Assembly: GCA_964362515.1 (NCBI GenBank)
Contig: CAYIEP010000013.1
Span: 1 to 11,680 of the forward strand
Origin: CAYIEP01 sp964362515
GTDB taxonomy: Bacteria > Patescibacteriota > Minisyncoccia > UBA6257 > UBA9933
Length of the DNA: 11,680 nucleotides
Direction: 5' to 3'
This document shows, in pieces, positions 6,414 to 11,680 of this stretch. Each line of letters starts with the position of its first letter. Position 1 is the first letter of the stretch. The notes under the pieces are model-generated. The model made no database searches. It worked only from the letters and a program-made list of their open reading frames with translations, and had not been told where the DNA came from. A program made the translations under genes and the position numbers.

Positions 6414-7637
6414 ATGAGCAGAAACAGATTGATTCTTTTATTAATAGGATTAATAATTTTAGCCGTTGCGGCGTCTTTTTTTATTTATCCGAAAGGATTC
6501 GGAGAAAAATATTTACCCTGGAGACTGGGGCTTGATTTAGTGGGCGGTTCTCATTTGATTTATCAGATAGATATGTCTCAAGTCAATAAAGACGACCGAG
6601 ACTCCGTTGTCGCCGGGCTAAGAGACGTTATTGAAAAAAGAGTCAATTTATTCGGAATAAACGAACCGAGAATAGTTTCTTCCAAAGAAAGAGACGGTTC
6701 ATACAGATTAATCGTTGATTTAACCGGCAAAGACGTGTCTTCGGCGGTAAAGGAAATAGGACTTACCCCGATTTTGGACTTTAGGGAAGTTTTAATTAAA
6801 GACGACGAATCTCAATTTATACCAACGGAATTAACGGGGAGATATATTGAAAGAGCTCAACTTGATTTTGACGAAACAACGGGAATTCCCAGAATAAATA
6901 TTCAATTTAACAATGAAGGCGGAAAATTATTTGAAAAATTAACAGAAAATAATATTGGCAAGCCGCTTGCTATTTTTCTGGACAACGACTTAATAAGCGC
7001 GCCGAATGTTCAGGAAAAAATTTCCGGAGGCAGGGCGCAAATTACCGGACAATTTACGATAGATGAAGCGAAAAAAATGGTTGAAAGATTTAACGCGGGC
7101 GCTTTGCCGGCTCCCATAAATCTGGTTAGCCAGCAAACAATCGGAGCGAGCCTTGGAGAGGATTCGCTTAAGAAAGCCGTTTACGCCGGAGGAATTGGAA
7201 CGCTTCTGATAATTTTATTTATGATTATTTATTATAGGACTTTTGGACTCTTTGCTTCTTTGGCGGTTTTGGCCTACTTGGCTTTGACCTTGGCCGTTTT
7301 TAAAGGAGTTTCCATTACAATGACATTGGCCGGAATTGCCGGATTTATTTTATCAATAGGCATGGCGGTTGACGCCAATATTCTTGTTTTCGAAAGAACC
7401 AAAGAAGAAATAAAAAAAGGTTTCTCAAGGGCTTCGGCCATAGAAGAAGGATTTAAAAGAGCTTGGCCGTCAATTAGAGATTCAAATATCACGACAATCA
7501 TCAGTTCCGTTATTTTATATTATTTCACCAGCAGCTTCGTGAAGGGTTTTGCTTTGGCTCTTTTAATAGGCGTTTTGGTTTCGATGTTTTCGGCGATAAC
7601 GATTACCAGAACTATGTTAAGGGTGTTTATAAAATAA
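6414..7637 (+). CDS. secD: Protein translocase subunit SecD
   Basis: SecD works with SecF in the membrane, using the proton (or sodium) gradient to pull exported proteins through SecYEG. The 407-residue protein has an N-terminal membrane helix (about 5-24), the signature GLDLVGG (39-45), a compact extracytoplasmic P1 domain to about residue 240, and five C-terminal helices (about 245-405). The conserved transmembrane stretch GMAVDANILVFERTKEE starts at residue 316. The extracytoplasmic region is shorter than in E. coli SecD (615 residues), as in many Gram-positive and CPR forms. The ATG lies just after promoter-like sequences with no Shine-Dalgarno. secF follows after 13 bases; yajC is not adjacent. 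Confidence 0.95.
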   Translation: MSRNRLILLLIGLIILAVAASFFIYPKGFGEKYLPWRLGLDLVGGSHLIYQIDMSQVNKDDRDSVVAGLRDVIEKRVNLFGINEPRIVSSKERDGSYRLIVDLTGKDVSSAVKEIGLTPILDFREVLIKDDESQFIPTELTGRYIERAQLDFDETTGIPRINIQFNNEGGKLFEKLTENNIGKPLAIFLDNDLISAPNVQEKISGGRAQITGQFTIDEAKKMVERFNAGALPAPINLVSQQTIGASLGEDSLKKAVYAGGIGTLLIILFMIIYYRTFGLFASLAVLAYLALTLAVFKGVSITMTLAGIAGFILSIGMAVDANILVFERTKEEIKKGFSRASAIEEGFKRAWPSIRDSNITTIISSVILYYFTSSFVKGFALALLIGVLVSMFSAITITRTMLRVFIK

Positions 7638-7650
7638 TAGAGTTAAACGT

Positions 7651-8547
7651 ATGAATATCATAAAACACAGAAAAATATTTTTATTTTCGTCGGTGGCTTT
7701 AATGGCATTAAGCGTTATTTCTATTTCCGTTTTCGGCCTTAATCCCGGGATAGATTTTACCGGAGGAACCATTTGGCAAGTGAAATCTTTGTCCGACCAG
7801 CTTACAACGGATTCTTTCAAAAATTTTCTTGAAAACGAAGCGGGAATAAAAAACCCCATTGTTTATCCGGAACTTGAAAGTAAAAGCGTTTTCGCGAGAT
7901 TCGGAAATATTTCCGAAGAGAATCATCAAAAATATTTAGAAGCGCTGAAATTAAAATTTTCGGATATCGATGAACTGCGCTTTGACTCAATCGGGCCGGT
8001 TATCGGAAAAGAACTAAAAAGAAAAGCGGTTTGGGCCGTGATTCTGGTTTTATTGGGGATATCTTTTTATGTCGCTTTCGCTTTTAGAAAAGTTTCCTAT
8101 CCGGTCAAATCTTTTAAATACGGGGCAATCGCTTTGATAACTCTTTTTCACGATGTTTTCGTTCCTATCGGGCTTTTGTCTTTTTTGGGTTGGAAATACG
8201 GGGTTGAAGTGGATATAAATTTTATAGTCGCTCTTTTAGTAATAGCCGGCTTTTCAGTTCACGACACAATAGTCGTTTTTGACAGAATCAGAGAAAACCT
8301 TATTTTAAGAAAAGACAAAGACGATTTTGTAAAAATAGTAAATGACAGCGTAAATCAAACAATAGCCAGGTCGGTAAATACTTCTCTTACGCTTTTTTTG
8401 GTGCTTTTAGCCCTATTCTTTTTCGGGCCGATTTCTCTGAAGTATTTTGTTTTGACTATTCTGGCGGGAACGGCAATAGGAACTTACTCTTCAATATTCG
8501 TGGCCAGTCCCTTATTGACAGTCTGGTATAAAATAGGTAAAATTTAG
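7651..8547 (+). CDS. secF: Protein translocase subunit SecF
   Basis: SecF is the partner of SecD in the RND-type export motor of the Sec pathway. The 298-residue protein is near the usual length. It has a first membrane helix (about 9-29), the signature GIDFTGG (33-39), a short extracytoplasmic domain, the conserved DSIGPVIGKEL (112-122) just before the second helix, and the family motif SVHDTIVVFDRIREN (202-216) followed by the conserved SVNQTIARSVNTSLT (233-247). The remaining helices complete the six-helix topology. It is separated from secD by 13 bases and from the next gene by 3, so all three can be co-transcribed. No good Shine-Dalgarno is visible. Confidence 0.95.
   Translation: MNIIKHRKIFLFSSVALMALSVISISVFGLNPGIDFTGGTIWQVKSLSDQLTTDSFKNFLENEAGIKNPIVYPELESKSVFARFGNISEENHQKYLEALKLKFSDIDELRFDSIGPVIGKELKRKAVWAVILVLLGISFYVAFAFRKVSYPVKSFKYGAIALITLFHDVFVPIGLLSFLGWKYGVEVDINFIVALLVIAGFSVHDTIVVFDRIRENLILRKDKDDFVKIVNDSVNQTIARSVNTSLTLFLVLLALFFFGPISLKYFVLTILAGTAIGTYSSIFVASPLLTVWYKIGKI
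8515..8543 (+). promoter_or_regulatory. Strong promoter before the sigma4/HARE gene
   Basis: A perfect -35 TTGACA (8515-8520), a 17-base spacer, then TAAAAT (8538-8543, 5 of 6). It lies in the last codons of secF and its -10 ends only 7 bases before the ATG at 8551, so the predicted start of transcription falls on or next to the start codon. This is the best promoter match in the window and predicts a truly leaderless mRNA. Confidence 0.6.
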
Positions 8548-8550
8548 CTC

Positions 8551-9579
8551 ATGTTAACTAATACCATCAATAATTTAATTTCCGGACTTGATTCGCGACG
8601 TCAAGAAGTGATAAACGACCGTTTTGGTTTAAACGGCGGTAAAATTCAAACCCTTGAAAAACTGGGAAGCAGGCATGGAATTACTCGAGAAAGAGTGAGG
8701 CAGATAGAATCGGAAGCCCTGAATAGATTAAGGGAAAGAATAGACGAAAAAGACGAATCTTACAAAAAAATAGTTTTTTCAATAAATAATCATCTTAGAA
8801 ATAACGGAGGGCTTCGGAGAGACGACATTTTTTCTAATGAAATAAAAAGCATTCTTAAAGACGAAAAGCTTAATCATTGGCACTTAAGGCTTTTTTCGGA
8901 AATTAGCGGGGAAATTTTTTATTACCCGCGGAACGATTATTTTCATCAATTTTGGTATTTAGATGAAAACGACATTAGTCTTTTAAAGAAATTTTTGTCC
9001 GAGCTTGAAAGAACAATAGCCAACAAAAGAGCTCAATTGATAAACGAAGGAAATTTTCATAGTCATTTGTTTTTGATTGTCAAAAGACACGGCATTTCCG
9101 ATACAATGGGAATTAATTATGTTTCTGTTTCAAAAAAATTCGGAATAAATCCTTTCGGCGATTTTGGCTTGAGTCATTGGGAAGAAATCAGCCCAAAAAC
9201 CGTAAGGGAGAAGTCTTATCTGGTTTTAAAAAAAATCGGTAAGCCGATGCATTTTAGAGAAATTTCAGAATCCATAAATAAAAACGGTTTTGACGGGAAA
9301 AAAGCTCTCCCCCAAACCGTTCATAACGAATTGATAAAAGATAAAAATATAATTTTAGTGGGAAGAGGAGTTTACGCTCTAAAAGAACATGGTTATTTGC
9401 CGGGTACGACCAGAGAAGTAATCAAACAAATTTTAAAACAAAAAGGCCCGATGCCGTCGCGAAAACTGATAGAAAACGTTTTAAAGCAGAGGATTTTAAA
9501 AGAAAACACCATTCTTATAAATCTTCACAATAAAAATTATTTTAAAAGATTATCGGACGGCAAATATCGTTTAGCGTAA
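8551..9579 (+). CDS. Sigma-70 region 4-like / HARE-HTH DNA-binding protein
   Basis: A probable transcription regulator. Residues 1-66 match sigma-70 region 4: the helix-turn-helix that reads -35 elements is clear in LEKLGSRHGITRERVRQIE, followed by ALNRLRERI. There is no sigma region 2, so it cannot melt a -10 on its own. Residues about 70-210 form a helical middle of unknown function. Residues 217-283 (KSYLVLKKIGKPMHFREI, then GRGVYALKEHGY) match the HARE-HTH winged helix, the fold also found in the delta subunit (RpoE) of Firmicutes RNA polymerase. Residues 285-342 (TREVIKQILKQKGPMPSRKL, ending GKYRLA) look like a second winged helix. The role could be a polymerase accessory factor or a promoter-binding regulator; partners are unknown. 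It starts 3 bases after secF, with its own strong promoter. Confidence 0.8.
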   Translation: MLTNTINNLISGLDSRRQEVINDRFGLNGGKIQTLEKLGSRHGITRERVRQIESEALNRLRERIDEKDESYKKIVFSINNHLRNNGGLRRDDIFSNEIKSILKDEKLNHWHLRLFSEISGEIFYYPRNDYFHQFWYLDENDISLLKKFLSELERTIANKRAQLINEGNFHSHLFLIVKRHGISDTMGINYVSVSKKFGINPFGDFGLSHWEEISPKTVREKSYLVLKKIGKPMHFREISESINKNGFDGKKALPQTVHNELIKDKNIILVGRGVYALKEHGYLPGTTREVIKQILKQKGPMPSRKLIENVLKQRILKENTILINLHNKNYFKRLSDGKYRLA

Positions 9580-9588
9580 ATAGCTTTT

Positions 9589-10929
9589 ATGTGGGAATCT
9601 ATTGAAAATTTCGGGGTTATCGGCTGGCTCTTATTATTTGTAATCCTTTATTTTTTGGCCAGACTCTTTGAACAGGCTTGGCTTTTTCGTAGACAGTCTT
9701 TTTATAAAGAGGCGATTGAATGGGTTGTTCTTGAAATAAAAATACCGAGAGAAGTTGAGAAAACGCCAAGGTCAATGGAGCAATTTTTTATGAACCTTCA
9801 TGGATTAATGAACGCGCCCAATGATTTTATGGAAAAATATTTTGACGGCGAGGTTACTTTATGGTGGAGTATGGAAATAGCGAGCTTTGGCGGGGAAGTC
9901 CATCTTTATATAAGAACTCCGAAAAAACACAAAAAAGTTACGGAAGCCGCGTTATACGCTCAATATCAAAGCGTTGAAATATATGAAGTTGAAGATTATA
10001 TGGATAGCTTTCCGCGAGAAACCAGAGAAGTTTATAAAAAAGGATATAATATTTTCGGCAGCGAGATTATCTTAAGAAAAGACGATTTTTATCCGATAAT
10101 GAGTTACGAAAATTTTGAATTGGACAAAAACGAAATGGCGCTGGACCCGATTTCCGCTTTAATAGAGGTTTTGGCCAATATCCATAAAGAAGAAATAGTT
10201 TTCCTTCAGTTTCTTATCAGGCCGACCGGAACGGAATGGCAGGAAGCGGGAAAAAAAATTGTTGAAGAACTAACTCTTAAGAAAAAAGAAAAAAATAAAA
10301 AATCCGGTTTTGGCGGCGGATTTCACGAATGGTTTAAAAACTTTTTTTGGGCGCCGATTGAACACCCGTCCTGGCTGGGAGAAAAAGAAATAAAAGAAGA
10401 AAAATTTGAATTTGGAATGTTTAAATTAACGCCGGGGGAAGCAGATACTATTAAGGCGATAGAAAAAAGCCTTTCCAAGCAGGGATTTGATTCTCTTATA
10501 AGATATCTTTATTATTCTCCGAATTCTATTTTCAGCACCAACTTCGCCAGACGAGGATTATTGGGAGCGCTTAATCAATACGCTTCCCAAAACCTGAATT
10601 CTTTTAGAAGTAATTATTCTGTTGAGACAAGGACAAAATGGATTTATTATCCTTATGTTTTTGTTAAACAAAGAGTGGAAGCGAAAAAACAGAGAGTATT
10701 GTATAATTATCAGAATAGAAAGTTTCCGGAAAAACTGGCTTTTGGGAAATTTTTTACGTCGCATATCTTCAATTTTAACAATAAGTCTAAAAACTTTATT
10801 TTAAATACAGCGGAAATAGCGACCTTATTTCATATCCCGACTGAAACGGTCTTAACGGCGCCTCATATTAAAAGGGCGGAAAGCAAAAAAATGGGCCCGC
10901 CGGCCGGCCTTCCGATATTTAAAGAGTAA
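9589..10929 (+). CDS. Membrane-anchored protein with coupling-protein-like tail (DUF8128-like)
   Basis: I do not know its function. The 446-residue protein has one N-terminal membrane helix (about 9-26), a short basic stretch (RRQSFYKEAIEW), then a large soluble domain with mixed strands and helices and a Lys-rich loop near residues 230-245. The C-terminal segment, LNTAEIATLFHIPTETVLTA then SKKMGPPAGLPIF, resembles the sequence just before the ATPase domain of TraG/VirD4-type coupling proteins found in CPR genomes; the ATPase itself is absent and no Walker A motif is seen. In CPR genomes such proteins are, to my recollection, annotated DUF8128 and can sit beside a VirD4-like ATPase. It starts 9 bases after the sigma4/HARE gene without a Shine-Dalgarno and is followed after 19 bases by the aminopeptidase. 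Confidence 0.65.
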   Translation: MWESIENFGVIGWLLLFVILYFLARLFEQAWLFRRQSFYKEAIEWVVLEIKIPREVEKTPRSMEQFFMNLHGLMNAPNDFMEKYFDGEVTLWWSMEIASFGGEVHLYIRTPKKHKKVTEAALYAQYQSVEIYEVEDYMDSFPRETREVYKKGYNIFGSEIILRKDDFYPIMSYENFELDKNEMALDPISALIEVLANIHKEEIVFLQFLIRPTGTEWQEAGKKIVEELTLKKKEKNKKSGFGGGFHEWFKNFFWAPIEHPSWLGEKEIKEEKFEFGMFKLTPGEADTIKAIEKSLSKQGFDSLIRYLYYSPNSIFSTNFARRGLLGALNQYASQNLNSFRSNYSVETRTKWIYYPYVFVKQRVEAKKQRVLYNYQNRKFPEKLAFGKFFTSHIFNFNNKSKNFILNTAEIATLFHIPTETVLTAPHIKRAESKKMGPPAGLPIFKE

Positions 10930-10948
10930 ATCAATTTTTCAATATTAA

Positions 10949-11680
10949 ATGAAAATAATCTTTTTAAAAAAAGCGGGTAGGGGTGTCGCGAAGATTTTAA
11001 TTACCAATAAAGACGAAACCGAAGTATTGGTAATGTCCGATTTCTCAAAAATCATATCGCTCGGAATCGGCAAAAAGGAAAAATTTAATCGTCGGAAACT
11101 TATTCTCGCGGCGAGAAAAATAATTTGTCTTTCAAAATCAAACAAAATTAAAAAAATCGCCGTTGACTTCAATGATTTTCCCCTTTTGCGTCCCGGCATA
11201 AAAAACAAGGAAATAGCCGAGATTTTGGCCATCAATTTTGAAATGGCCAATTTTGAATTCGTTAAATATAAAAGCCGGCCCAAAGAAGGATTTAATTTTA
11301 TTGAAGAAATCCAAATAATAAACGGAAATAATGAAGAAATAAAAAGCGGTTTTAGAAAAGGGCAAATAATCGGTGAAGAAATCAACGGTTGCAGGTCATT
11401 GGCCAATACTCCGGGCGGAGAAATGACGCCAACGGTTTTGGCGAACGAAGCGAAAAAAGTCGCCGGAAAATACGGCGTTAAGGTAAAAGTTTTTAATAAA
11501 AAAGAAATAGAAAAATTGAAAATGGGCGGAGTTTCGGGAGTTTCAAAAGGGTCAAGCGAAGAGCCGAAATTTATCGTAATGGAATATTTGAAAGGCGGGA
11601 AAGAAAAGCCGATTGTTTTAGTCGGTAAAGGAGTCACTTTTGACAGCGGCGGTCTTAATCTAAAGCCTTCTGATTCAATA
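10949..11680 (+). CDS. pepA: M17 leucyl aminopeptidase, 5' part (3' end outside window)
   Basis: This cytosolic two-metal enzyme removes N-terminal residues from peptides. The frame opens at ATG 10949 and is still open at the window edge (244 codons). The N-terminal domain (about 1-140) is poorly conserved, as is usual. The catalytic domain begins with SLANTPGGEMTPTVLA, then GKGVTFDSGGLNLKPS, in which Lys227 and Asp232 are metal ligands and Lys239 is the catalytic lysine; the 5- and 7-residue spacings equal those of E. coli PepA (Lys270, Asp275, Lys282). The rest of the metal site lies beyond the window. No Shine-Dalgarno or clear promoter is seen, so it is probably read from upstream. A long antisense frame over it is a shadow. 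The gene symbol rests on family membership. Confidence 0.88.
   Translation, partial: MKIIFLKKAGRGVAKILITNKDETEVLVMSDFSKIISLGIGKKEKFNRRKLILAARKIICLSKSNKIKKIAVDFNDFPLLRPGIKNKEIAEILAINFEMANFEFVKYKSRPKEGFNFIEEIQIINGNNEEIKSGFRKGQIIGEEINGCRSLANTPGGEMTPTVLANEAKKVAGKYGVKVKVFNKKEIEKLKMGGVSGVSKGSSEEPKFIVMEYLKGGKEKPIVLVGKGVTFDSGGLNLKPSDSI

Noticed and set aside
8515..8532. TTGACA paired with TATAAA at 8527-8532 as the promoter
   Set aside because: The spacer would be 6 bases, far too short; TAAAAT at 8538-8543 gives the correct 17.
10945..11637. Minus-strand open frame of about 230 codons at the right end
   Set aside because: It is the shadow of the M17 aminopeptidase on the + strand, which has the family's metal-binding motif; the antisense product has no recognisable motif.
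1..11680. CRISPR arrays, tRNA or rRNA genes, transposase or integrase genes, toxin-antitoxin or defence genes
   Set aside because: I looked for spaced direct repeats, tRNA-like folds and the relevant protein motifs on both strands and saw none.

Overview
This window looks like part of a chromosome from a Patescibacteria/CPR bacterium, most likely of the Parcubacteria type. The clues are AT-rich, lysine-rich, tightly packed housekeeping genes, almost no Shine-Dalgarno sequences, a two-gene ftsA-ftsZ cell-division unit without the usual murein genes, a B12-dependent ribonucleotide reductase, and two proteins with architectures I associate with that group: a sigma-region-4/HARE-HTH protein and a membrane-anchored protein with a coupling-protein-like tail. 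The lineage is inferred from gene content only; no rRNA or ribosomal protein is present. TGA, TAA and TAG all act as stops and no gene needs TGA read through, so the code looks standard (not the UGA=Gly code of Gracilibacteria/SR1).

Layout. 1-657 is the 3' end of a secreted IPT/TIG-domain surface protein, about 53% GC by my count and clearly richer than the rest, closed by an intrinsic terminator. 658-895 is the only sizeable non-coding stretch (238 bases). It is almost filled by a 161-base nested inverted-repeat element with a possible 6-base target duplication, and its right edge forms an extended -10 promoter for the next genes. 896-3773 holds ybeY, ftsA and ftsZ (rRNA maturation and Z-ring division). 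3800-6370 is a class II ribonucleotide reductase. 6414-8547 is secD-secF (protein-export motor). 8551-9579 is the sigma4/HARE-HTH DNA-binding protein, 9589-10929 the one-TM protein, and 10949-11680 the 5' part of an M17 leucyl aminopeptidase cut by the window end. All genes are on the + strand with gaps of 3-43 bases or an overlap, apart from the 658-895 gap.

How the genes work together. They cover basic cell growth: RNA maturation, division, dNTP supply, membrane export, transcription control and peptide recycling. I see no defence system, CRISPR array, prophage, tRNA or rRNA, and no convincing new multi-gene system. The most interesting signals are regulatory and structural: recognisable sigma-70-type promoters set only 7-18 bases before start codons that lack Shine-Dalgarno sites (ybeY, ftsZ, secD, sigma4/HARE gene), which points to leaderless or nearly leaderless transcripts; the MITE-like element that appears to have created the division-operon promoter; a small palindrome inserted in frame in ybeY; and the sigma4/HARE fusion.
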